Assembly: GCA_016293975.1 (NCBI GenBank) | Contig: JAEDCW010000063.1 | Location: 1-5,483 of the forward strand | DNA length: 5,483 bases | Direction of reading: 5' to 3' | From: Clostridia bacterium | GTDB lineage: Bacteria; Bacillota; Clostridia; Christensenellales; CAG-138 | Shown here: piece after piece, positions 1 to 5,466 of the stretch | Layout of the letters: each line of letters begins with the position of its first letter | Numbering within the stretch: position 1 is the first letter of the stretch | The notes under the pieces: model-generated | What the model was told of the DNA's origin: nothing | Databases searched by the model: none | Seen by the model: only the letters and a program-made list of their open reading frames with translations | Position numbers and translations under genes: made by a program

Positions 1-213
1 TAATGGTGTAGTGTCGCCGCGCAGGTTTTCGCTTGCAACCTTTTTGGCCAACAGATATCCGGACACGAGAAAGAAGAAGTCTACTCCGATTGCGCCGCAG
101 ATAAAGAGCGAATGCTCAGCATTACCGTCTTTTACCCAGAAAAAATGGTGTACAAGTATCAACAGAGAAAACATGAATTTCCATAAGCTGATCATTCCAT
201 TCCGTTTTTTCAT
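1..213 (-). CDS. Membrane acyltransferase, acyltransferase-3 (OafA/NodX-like) family, N-terminal part only
   Basis: The minus strand is open from an ATG at 213 to the window edge, giving 71 residues; the rest lies outside, so only the first two membrane segments are seen. The protein begins MKKRNGMISLWKF, followed by a hydrophobic helix containing LLILVHHF (residues about 17-24). A second segment reads GVDFFFLVSGYLLAKK (about 43-58). The helix-1 histidine and the G-V-D-x-F-F-x-x-S-G-x-L signature are hallmarks of acyltransferase-3 proteins. Members of this family move acetyl or other acyl groups onto extracellular sugars, peptidoglycan or lipids from within the cytoplasmic membrane. The acceptor here is unknown. 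The start is supported by a purine-rich AAAGGCGGA about 7 nt upstream; ATGs at residues 7 and 14 are alternatives. It has its own promoter, so it is probably not cotranscribed with the GNAT gene behind it. Confidence 0.85.
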   Translation of the reverse strand, partial: MKKRNGMISLWKFMFSLLILVHHFFWVKDGNAEHSLFICGAIGVDFFFLVSGYLLAKKVASENLRGDTTPL

Positions 214-367
214 TTATAGTCCGCCTTTCCACGAAACACACCTGTCGATTAACCACCGGTCTTTCGCTTTTCTGTTCCTATGATTGAAAGTTCATCTTTC
301 GCAAACTAAACGCGCACAGCCTGTTTGGGCGATTATTTAGACCTGCTACTGCGTTTCTGCCCTTTAG

Positions 368-395
368 ATTGTAACACAATACACTTATCTGTCTA
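368..395 (-). promoter_or_regulatory. Predicted sigma-A promoter for the acyltransferase gene
   Basis: On the minus strand TAGACA (390-395) is separated by 16 nt from TACAAT (368-373), five of six matches to each consensus box. Transcription would start near 361 and leave a leader of roughly 148 nt before the ATG at 213. The promoter lies between the GNAT stop codon and the acyltransferase. No convincing terminator separates the two genes, so read-through from upstream is also possible. Confidence 0.55.
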
Positions 396-451
396 TATGC
401 TTTTTCATGGGTGAGTTCATACCCGATATCAATAAAAACCGCAGAGTGCAT

Positions 452-973
452 TCATATATCCCAAAGCATCTGTTTGTTGCCGGCATTGTCTACCCATTTC
501 ATGACATGGACTTTTACGGCGAATTCCTCGTTACCCGGCATAACGCCAGTTATTGTTTTTTCGATTACAAAGCCAAAAGAAGAGTATACGGCTATTGCAG
601 GGGCGTTGCTCACAAGCACCTCAACCGACACATCATCGCTCATTTTATCGAGCGCATAGGCTATCAAACTACTGCCGATTCCATGGCGTGTCAGCTCTAC
701 GTCGACATACAGCCAGGCCAACTCGTCCTCGGTAAATGCCGCGAATCCTGCCACAGTGTCGCCAAATTCTGCCACATAAAGCTGATATTCAAACAATCCC
801 TCTCTCTCAGCAGCGATTGTCAACGGTAAAAATGCAGCAGAAAGTCCCGCCAATTCGAGCTCGTTTCTTCGCGCCGGATCGTGAATTTCACACAGCCGTT
901 GAAAATCTTGCTCCCTGTAAGGGCGGATACTTATATTGGGATTCTTTATACAATCTGTGTTATTACAATTCAT
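452..973 (-). CDS. GNAT-family N-acetyltransferase
   Basis: This 173-residue protein has the length and layout of a single-domain Gcn5-related acetyltransferase, a soluble enzyme that transfers acetyl from acetyl-CoA to an amine. SIRPYREQDF (residues 15-24) is the usual first strand and helix. AWLYVDVELTRHGIGSSL (86-103) is motif A, with R96-H97-G98-I99-G100 as the pyrophosphate-binding loop in place of the commoner Q/R-x-x-G-x-G. N123 through Y130 and F133-G134-F135 form motif B. The substrate cannot be deduced: free amino acid, protein N-terminus, polyamine and antibiotic are all possible. An in-frame GTG at 982 would add three residues, but AAGG at 982-985 is well spaced for the ATG at 973 and overlaps that GTG, so 973 is preferred. 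It follows the APH-type kinase by 45 bp on the same strand and is probably its operon partner. Confidence 0.9.
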   Translation of the reverse strand: MNCNNTDCIKNPNISIRPYREQDFQRLCEIHDPARRNELELAGLSAAFLPLTIAAEREGLFEYQLYVAEFGDTVAGFAAFTEDELAWLYVDVELTRHGIGSSLIAYALDKMSDDVSVEVLVSNAPAIAVYSSFGFVIEKTITGVMPGNEEFAVKVHVMKWVDNAGNKQMLWDI

Positions 974-981
974 CGTAGTCA

Positions 982-985
982 CCTT
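982..985 (-). promoter_or_regulatory. Ribosome binding site that sets the GNAT start
   Basis: The minus strand reads AAGGTGACTACG and then ATG. The AAGG lies 8 nt before the ATG at 973 and covers the alternative GTG codon at 980-982, which argues for initiation at 973. Confidence 0.6.
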
Positions 986-1018
986 ACGGTATTATTTCTC
1001 ATGACTCCAATGTCACAT

Positions 1019-1921
1019 CTAAATCAATGCATTACTTAGCTGTTGCTTGCTGCCCGCCGGTATGACGTACCACGACGGAATGGAGTTTTTCATATTATCA
1101 TACCACGACAAAATATCTCTCGCCTGGTTTTGCATTGTCTCTACCTCGTCTTTTCCAAACGGAATCGCCCAATAGATAGATGAAAGCGTATTGCTTGAGA
1201 TATACAGAGCAAGCAGCTTCCAGAATTCGTGCGGCACATCGTCATCAAAGTAGCCATCCACCATGCCCGAGGCAAACAAAGGAGCCTTTTGAGCAGACCA
1301 AACGATGCGATTAAACTCCTCCCAGGGGTCGCCGAAGTCGTTTCGGTTAAAGTCTATTATGATTAGCCTGCCATCTCTATCTATCATCATATTACCGATG
1401 TGATAGTCCCCGTGTTGATAAACCTGCAGTCTGTTTTTCAATAAACCTCGGTTCGCATTTATGTATTCAATGAACGCCTGTCCGTTATCGCACTTAATGG
1501 GGCATTCGCTGTACTTCTTTATTTTGTTATCAATTTTACGGTTAAAGCGGCTTTCCCAATCCTCCTGCTCCGCCGGTGCAGGTATTGAGTGGATTTTCCT
1601 GAGTATCCGACCTGCCTCAAGCCCGTATTCGTATTGCTCGGTATCGGACAGTTTTTTCATAACTTCTTCCGCGTCAACTCCGTCAATCCAACTTTGAACT
1701 GAGTAAACGCTGTCCTCACACACGCCAAATTCAATAGGCATGCACATGGGAACACCCAAAGACGCTACACGCTTCATCATATCAAACTCTTGCTGTTTGA
1801 CGCCTAGCTGCGCAATATCCGACACACGCAAAAGATACCTGCTGCCGTTTTCATCGGTTAAACAGTATTTCCTGTCGCTTGACCAGCCCTTGTTTATCTG
1901 TTCTTTAGTAAAGTATTTCAT
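1019..1921 (-). CDS. APH-family (aminoglycoside phosphotransferase-like) small-molecule kinase
   Basis: This is a complete 300-residue protein of the usual APH/choline-kinase length. The N-lobe opens with GWSSDRKYCL (12-21) and YLLRVSD (29-35); R32 sits where many kinases of this fold carry the ATP-contacting lysine. SWIDGVDAEEV (77-87) occupies the hinge. The catalytic loop QHGDYHIGN (169-177) supplies the proposed base D172 and metal ligand N177, and IIIDFNRNDFGDPWEEF (187-203) supplies the DFG-equivalent D190. The catalytic set is intact, so it should phosphorylate a hydroxyl group using ATP or GTP in the cytoplasm. Family members act on aminoglycosides, macrolides, homoserine, choline or sugars, and homology alone does not choose among these. 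AAGGTGA (ending about 8 nt before the ATG) is the ribosome binding site. It is the first gene of a probable two-gene unit with the GNAT gene. Confidence 0.9.
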   Translation of the reverse strand: MKYFTKEQINKGWSSDRKYCLTDENGSRYLLRVSDIAQLGVKQQEFDMMKRVASLGVPMCMPIEFGVCEDSVYSVQSWIDGVDAEEVMKKLSDTEQYEYGLEAGRILRKIHSIPAPAEQEDWESRFNRKIDNKIKKYSECPIKCDNGQAFIEYINANRGLLKNRLQVYQHGDYHIGNMMIDRDGRLIIIDFNRNDFGDPWEEFNRIVWSAQKAPLFASGMVDGYFDDDVPHEFWKLLALYISSNTLSSIYWAIPFGKDEVETMQNQARDILSWYDNMKNSIPSWYVIPAGSKQQLSNALI

Positions 1922-2064
1922 ATGTTTTCACCTTGGCAATGTGCCATCGTCCCAGCCCAAACTCGCAGCTTCAGACTCACGTTTGATGAAATTGCATCAC
2001 AGCTCATTAAATGGCGTCCCCCCATAAATCCTGTTTCGCCAACCCCCATTATCGGCAGAACCAT
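1918..2064 (-). pseudogene. Possible remnant of an NAD-dependent epimerase/dehydratase N-terminus, or leader ORF
   Basis: From ATGATG at 2064 a 48-codon frame runs to a TGA that overlaps the kinase ATG (ATGA). It encodes VLPIMGVGETGFMGGRHLM near its start. GETGFMG followed by RHL is close to the dinucleotide-binding turn GGTGFIG of extended short-chain dehydrogenases (epimerases). The rest, ending CQGENI, could match the following strand and loop of that fold, but no catalytic YxxxK region follows. No good ribosome binding site precedes it, and its ATG lies only 15 nt downstream of the -10 box. It may be a relic left by gene replacement, a translationally coupled leader ORF, or chance. Confidence 0.25.
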
Positions 2065-2337
2065 CATAACTCTGATTTTATCATACATTCTACATGGTAT
2101 ATCATCAAGCTCTGATTTGTGCAAAATGCTTAGTTTCCAAATAATAAAGCGCGCATTTCTTCTATCAGCTCCGTTTGTTGTCGCGAATTATGTATATATC
2201 ACAAAAAGGACAGCAAACCAAATGATTTCCCATGCGTATAATAACTGACTGAAATAGAACAACTCTGCGGACAAAGGCGTAGGAAAAACTGGCGAGATTG
2301 TTGCCGAAATGATTGTTGCAAGTATTTGCGAGTTTTC
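1922..2337. other. Divergent intergenic region without a secure gene
   Basis: This is the stretch between the kinase start and the plus-strand promoter of the transglutaminase-like lipoprotein. It contains the minus-strand kinase promoter and leader, a possible epimerase relic (within 1918-2064), and a 22-codon open stretch on the minus strand (2133-2198) flanked by stop codons with a coding-like residue composition ending in EEMRALLFGN. A second TATAAT on the plus strand at 2237-2242 has no convincing -35 box. Nothing else in the region looks functional. The mixture of small coding-like fragments suggests decayed genes rather than a clean regulatory spacer. Confidence 0.45.
2080..2108 (-). 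promoter_or_regulatory. Predicted sigma-A promoter for the kinase-GNAT unit
   Basis: The minus strand carries TTGATG (2103-2108), a 17-nt spacer, and TATGAT (2080-2085), four and five of six consensus matches. The start of transcription would be near 2073, giving a leader of about 150 nt. Close to the kinase ribosome binding site the leader contains a small hairpin, TGGCA-CAT-TGCCA, immediately before AAGG. It could modulate access to that site, but it is short. Confidence 0.5.
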
Positions 2338-2366
2338 TGGACGTAATACTGGCAACGTGCTATAAT
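2338..2366 (+). promoter_or_regulatory. Predicted extended -10 promoter for the transglutaminase-like lipoprotein
   Basis: TGGACG (2338-2343) lies 17 nt before a perfect TATAAT (2361-2366), which is preceded by TGC to form an extended -10 box. Transcription would begin near 2373, leaving a leader of about 80 nt. This rules out the TTG at 2369 as the lipoprotein start, because it would lie at or before the transcript 5' end. Confidence 0.65.
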
Positions 2367-2443
2367 TCTTGACGAAACAGGACTATAAAGCAGACTTCCC
2401 AAAGCGTTGGATTATTGTCCGCCTTTACGGGAAAGAAAGGATT

Positions 2444-2447
2444 GAGG
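2444..2447 (+). promoter_or_regulatory. Ribosome binding site of the transglutaminase-like lipoprotein
   Basis: GAGG within AAGGATTGAGGATATT lies 5 nt before the ATG at 2453. It selects this ATG over the longer open frame that starts at TTG 2369 and has no signal peptide at its beginning. Confidence 0.6.
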
Positions 2448-2452
2448 ATATT

Positions 2453-3826
2453 ATGAATAGAAAACTCTTTTGTATTTTTGTTGCGTTAATCTTCTTGCTT
2501 GCATCGCTACCTTTAGGATGCAGTGGTAACCGCCCAACTGATATGCCAAGTGCGGAACCTACTAGCTCCCTCCTTCCCACCGTAACTCCCACTCCTACGG
2601 AGGAGAAGCCTATCGGAGGATATGAGCTTGATGATTCAGGCGATGTTCTGACGGTTTTTCTGTCCACGGAACAAGGTGCTTGGACCATAGAGAGCTTTGA
2701 TTCGGCTGTCATTGATGTCAAATCTAAAGGCGCATTTAGCGGCTTTACATTGTTTTCGGTTACACCCATCGAGAGCGGTACTTGTGCACTGCTCCTAAGC
2801 TGTGAAACAGATGGGCAGATATCGTCCCATTGCAAGCTTGAGCTCTTTGTAAATGAAGCATACAGCCTTGAAGTTATGTCTTCTGACGTCGAATTGGGGA
2901 GTGCCCCCGACGACACAAAAGTCACTGAGCCTATAGACTTTGCAATCGATTACACAAAATACCCCGAAATGCTAAAGGATTACCTCGGAGAGAAGGTCGT
3001 TGCCGATGCGCAGTTGGTTATCAATGCATTTTTGAACGGCGAAACCTCGGTAGCCATTTCTCCCGTCGGTAATGCCTCAGGATATGCTAATTCTGTCAGC
3101 TGTGCGCTCAATCTGATGTGTCCGCCATTCGAAGCGCTTACCGATTACAATTCACTTACTGCATACAGTAGCGGAAAGCTTAACTGGAGCTTCCTCGGAA
3201 CTTGGGAAGAGACACGCGACGCGCTTTCGGATTTTGAAGCTGCCGTCAAAGGCATTATGGCAAGCATTGACAAGAGGGACTGCGAAACAGCCAAGGCAAT
3301 GCTGCTCTATTCCGAGCTTACCAAAGATTCCTATTATGACTATGCCTTTTCCGAATCAAACAATCATACGCCGGAGCAGGAGAGGCTTGTGCCCTCCGCA
3401 TATAATGCAATTATCAACCGAAGCGGCATATGCACTGCGTTTGCACAAGCATTGACATTCCTCTATACTCAGGCAGGGATCGATTCCATTCCGGTGAGCG
3501 GCGATTCTCCCGAAATGTTTCACATGTGGACGATGGTAGAGCTCGGTGGCAAACTGTACTTTATGGACCCCACGTGGGATCTCGGTGGCGGCTTCAAATA
3601 CTTTGGAATGACCGCCGATGACAGATGCGGATGGGCAGGTGGATTCGATGCATCCACATTCTATTTCTGCGGACAAACATTAGAGCTTCGTAGCAGTGTC
3701 ATATCAGAGCGATTTGCTGTCCTGCACGATAGCCTTGATGTAGGAGGCGCAGACTTTAAGCTTTTCCACTCGACACAACTTGCGACATTCTGTAACGGTG
3801 CATTTTCGTTCGACTGCGCAGGATGA
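2453..3826 (+). CDS. Predicted surface lipoprotein with a transglutaminase-like (Cys-His-Asp) domain
   Basis: This 457-residue protein is made from its own promoter. Residues 1-22 are a signal peptide (NRK then a hydrophobic core ending LASLPLG) and C23 is the likely lipidated cysteine. Proline at -3 is atypical for a lipobox, so processing is less certain than export. A Pro/Thr-rich linker (27-54) leads to a beta-rich module (about 58-143, with W77, VIDV and a GT-xx-LLL strand) that resembles an Ig-like fold. The C-terminal half carries the transglutaminase-like core: NRSGICTAFAQAL with C327, FHMWTMVEL with H357, and YFMDPTWD with D372. All three catalytic residues are present, so it may be an active cysteine peptidase or transamidase acting outside the membrane on protein or cell-wall peptides; the substrate is unknown. 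No neighbour is convincingly linked to it. Confidence 0.88.
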   Translation: MNRKLFCIFVALIFLLASLPLGCSGNRPTDMPSAEPTSSLLPTVTPTPTEEKPIGGYELDDSGDVLTVFLSTEQGAWTIESFDSAVIDVKSKGAFSGFTLFSVTPIESGTCALLLSCETDGQISSHCKLELFVNEAYSLEVMSSDVELGSAPDDTKVTEPIDFAIDYTKYPEMLKDYLGEKVVADAQLVINAFLNGETSVAISPVGNASGYANSVSCALNLMCPPFEALTDYNSLTAYSSGKLNWSFLGTWEETRDALSDFEAAVKGIMASIDKRDCETAKAMLLYSELTKDSYYDYAFSESNNHTPEQERLVPSAYNAIINRSGICTAFAQALTFLYTQAGIDSIPVSGDSPEMFHMWTMVELGGKLYFMDPTWDLGGGFKYFGMTADDRCGWAGGFDASTFYFCGQTLELRSSVISERFAVLHDSLDVGGADFKLFHSTQLATFCNGAFSFDCAG

Positions 3827-4291
3827 GATGGTAAGTATGTAAACTGACAACCATTGTACTGCCGCCCACTGGAACTATCATGTCAAGTGAGAGGGTAAAT
3901 GTGCAGACTGTTAACTATAGCTTGTCATCCTCGCCACGAAAAAGCAAAAGTGCTACGGGTTCATCAAACATTCGGTGAAGCCTGTAGCGTTTTATTATGC
4001 TGTTTTTGCCCTGCTCTTTTGCCGTAATAACGGGTATGTAAAGAAGTTGCCTTGTTTGTGTGTCCTGCAAACATGGCTCAAAAACGACAAAAAATAAAGT
4101 GCCCACCAACTATCCGTTATGCTGTTGGAACAGCTTCAACAAATGACAGCGGGCGAGCTTTTTTTTGATGTTTTAGGGGATGAGGGGCATCACTGCCACA
4201 CTTACATATCACAACAAGCCGAATTAGTATTCGGTTTCAGGCGCGTGTTCACCTGTTTCGGCATCTTATAAACATCTCTATGTTCATCAAC
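3827..4291. other. Intergenic region between convergent lipoprotein genes; no secure gene
   Basis: No convincing terminator follows the plus-strand lipoprotein. A short stem with a TAGT loop lies at 4216-4237 (AAGCCGAAT against ATTCGGTTT, one G-U pair) and is too weak and poorly followed by T to call. GCTGTT-GG-AACAGC at 4121-4134 and a run of eight T at 4159-4166 are too far apart to form a terminator. A possible small gene or gene relic on the minus strand (3915-4109) is listed separately. Otherwise nothing is recognised. Confidence 0.5.
3915..4109 (-). CDS. Possible small hypothetical protein or gene remnant
   Basis: This is a 64-codon frame on the minus strand opening at TTG (or the adjacent GTG) directly after an in-frame TAG, with no convincing ribosome binding site. 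The product is not recognised. It reads like a real protein rather than a random frame: a hydrophobic strand (LFFVVFEP), then LLYIPVITAKEQGKN, then a basic stretch IIKRYRLHRMF, a second hydrophobic strand VALLLF, and a charged tail GEDDKL. It contains no signal peptide or known motif. It faces the plus-strand lipoprotein tail to tail and lies downstream of the minus-strand lipoprotein beyond a strong hairpin. It may be the C-terminal relic of a larger gene. Confidence 0.3.
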   Translation of the reverse strand: MVGTLFFVVFEPCLQDTQTRQLLYIPVITAKEQGKNSIIKRYRLHRMFDEPVALLLFRGEDDKL

Positions 4292-4323
4292 CTGCTGTGC
4301 CCGGGAAAGCCCGGGCACAGCAG
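4292..4323 (-). terminator. Strong GC-rich hairpin after the minus-strand lipoprotein (terminator-like, no T tract)
   Basis: CTGCTGTGCCCGGG and its exact reverse complement form a perfect 14-bp stem around a four-base loop (AAAG on the plus strand). It begins 9 nt past the TGA stop of the lipoprotein. On the minus strand it is followed by GTTGATGAACA with no run of T, so it is not a canonical intrinsic terminator. It may instead block 3' exonucleases or punctuate the transcript. A copy with an 11-bp stem lies at 5429-5454. Confidence 0.55.
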
Positions 4324-4349
4324 TCTCGATTATCACCCGACGTAATATC
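4295..4349. repeat. 55-bp perfect direct repeat, copy A (gene 3' end plus hairpin)
   Basis: Identical base for base to 5429-5483, 1134 bp away. It covers most of the hairpin, the stop codon and the last codons (YYVG) of the lipoprotein. Identity stops abruptly at 4294/5428 inside the foot of the hairpin; on the other side it continues to the window edge, so its true length is unknown. Confidence 0.95.
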
Positions 4350-5397
4350 TGTCCTCTATCTTGTAACTGACTTCTATGCCGAATGACTCCATTATAAAGT
4401 CCTCTCTGAACTCATACCTTCCGACCACATAGTCGTTACCATCATAGTCCCAGTATATCTTCAACACGCCGTCGGTGAGTATGAGCACGCTTGAAACAGG
4501 TCTGTCATAATCTCTGTTACTTTCGATGAATCTTTCATATGCTCCCTCTTTTATGTTTCCTTCTTCGTCCACGTATTTTGTGTTTAGATAAGAGTAAAAG
4601 AACCCTTTACGCATATAATCTATATATGCATTAAACACAGGGTCTACATCCGCAAGCTCAGTTATCGTCGCGCCATCTTTGAGCACACCGTCAAACTCGG
4701 CAAACGACGTCTTCTTTGCCATCATGGCAGGATTGCCAAGCACCTCTATCTCAAGATACTGTGTCATTGTAGCACTTTGAATATCACTTTCTCCCATATA
4801 CTTCAGCATATGATACAAGCGCATTCCGTTATCAAGGTCGTACATCATGTAACCTGTATTTGTGTCAGCATCATATACAATCGCCGCATCAGGCATAGTG
4901 TCGAGCAAATCCATTACCTGTTTTCTGTATTTATACACATAAACATATGGATGCGTCCAATCGAAGATAATATAAGTGATATGAGCGTACGCTCCATTGT
5001 GTTTATCATCAAGGCTTATATAGTTAAGGTTCATTACATTCTCGTACGAGTACAGCGGTATCAAGTCCGTAACATCATCGGTCTCTAAGCAGCGCCTTAT
5101 GGTTTCTTTGGCGTGAGCCTCGAGCTTTTTAGGTGTGTAAGTCGGTAAATCCCATTTTACTCCATTTTTTTCATACCAAGTAGGGTCTTGCTGATATGGC
5201 GTTAGAACATACTGGACCTCGCGCGTGTCAGCCATAGGATCAAGTGTAGGTTCGACTGTCGGTTCAACTTTTACCGGGATACCGGGATCTTCATTATCTT
5301 CATCATCCTTATTCTGCTTCTCTACAGGCGCAACGCATCCTATGAGCATTATCATTGCAAGCAGTAGTGCCAAAAATGCTGTAAGTTTGCTTTTCAT
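4333..5397 (-). CDS. Predicted lipoprotein of unknown function
   Basis: This 354-residue protein has a textbook lipoprotein signal: MKSK, a hydrophobic core, and LIGC with C21 as the lipidated residue. An acidic, flexible tether follows (KDDEDNEDPG and VEPTVEPTLDP, about 29-53), which would hold the folded part away from the membrane. The body (about 60-354) is rich in Tyr and Asp, with repeated strand-like segments such as AHITYIIFDW and YVYVYKYRK, and a C-terminal block VLKIYWDYDGNDYVVGRYEF. No catalytic motif or known family was recognised, so binding or scaffolding outside the cell is only a guess. GGAGGT 3 nt before the ATG is a strong ribosome binding site. The 69 bp upstream hold a hairpin and no promoter-like boxes, so it is probably cotranscribed with the gene whose 3' end lies at the right edge. 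Confidence 0.88.
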   Translation of the reverse strand: MKSKLTAFLALLLAMIMLIGCVAPVEKQNKDDEDNEDPGIPVKVEPTVEPTLDPMADTREVQYVLTPYQQDPTWYEKNGVKWDLPTYTPKKLEAHAKETIRRCLETDDVTDLIPLYSYENVMNLNYISLDDKHNGAYAHITYIIFDWTHPYVYVYKYRKQVMDLLDTMPDAAIVYDADTNTGYMMYDLDNGMRLYHMLKYMGESDIQSATMTQYLEIEVLGNPAMMAKKTSFAEFDGVLKDGATITELADVDPVFNAYIDYMRKGFFYSYLNTKYVDEEGNIKEGAYERFIESNRDYDRPVSSVLILTDGVLKIYWDYDGNDYVVGRYEFREDFIMESFGIEVSYKIEDRYYVG

Positions 5398-5428
5398 AGT
5401 ACCTCCCTGTTTCGCGGTTTGTCGCTTA

Positions 5429-5454
5429 CTGTGCCCGGGAAAGCCCGGGCACAG
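5429..5454 (-). terminator. Intergenic hairpin between tandem lipoprotein genes
   Basis: CTGTGCCCGGG and its reverse complement form an 11-bp stem with the same four-base loop as the downstream copy. The outer three bases differ (TTA in place of CTG on the plus strand), so the stem is shorter. On the minus strand it is followed by TAAGCGACAAACC and then the ribosome binding site of the next lipoprotein, with no T tract. Read-through with transcript punctuation is more likely than full termination, since no promoter is visible between hairpin and gene. Confidence 0.45.
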
Positions 5455-5466
5455 CAGTCTCGATTA

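Noticed and set aside
11..283. 90-codon plus-strand frame over the left edge
   Set aside because: It lies antisense to the acyltransferase N-terminus, which has clear family motifs; the plus-strand product has none.
402..428. GGGT/ACCC inverted repeat after the GNAT gene as a terminator
   Set aside because: Only four paired bases with no stable extension.
407..829. 140-codon plus-strand frame
   Set aside because: Antisense shadow of the GNAT gene, whose motifs A and B are intact on the minus strand.
974..1018. Separate promoter for the GNAT gene in the 45-bp gap
   Set aside because: GTGACA resembles a -35 box, but no AT-rich -10 box sits at an acceptable spacing.
2133..2198. 22-codon minus-strand open stretch ending EEMRALLFGN, possibly a protein C-terminus
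   Set aside because: Flanked by stops on both sides, no upstream start, too short to support a relic without a database search.
2369..2452. 28-codon N-terminal extension of the transglutaminase-like lipoprotein from TTG 2369
   Set aside because: It begins at the predicted transcription start, has no ribosome binding site, and would bury the signal peptide.
4121..4166. GCTGTT-GG-AACAGC stem with downstream T8 as a terminator for the plus-strand lipoprotein
   Set aside because: The T run is 24 nt beyond the stem, and the stem is about 300 bp past the stop codon.
4216..4237. Stem-loop CCGAAT-TAGT-ATTCGG as a bidirectional terminator
   Set aside because: AT-rich six-bp core, extended only by weak pairs, and followed by just three T residues.
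4119..4271. 50-codon plus-strand frame starting MLLEQLQQM
   Set aside because: No ribosome binding site or promoter, and no recognisable motif; it includes a run of eight T and a hairpin-forming sequence.
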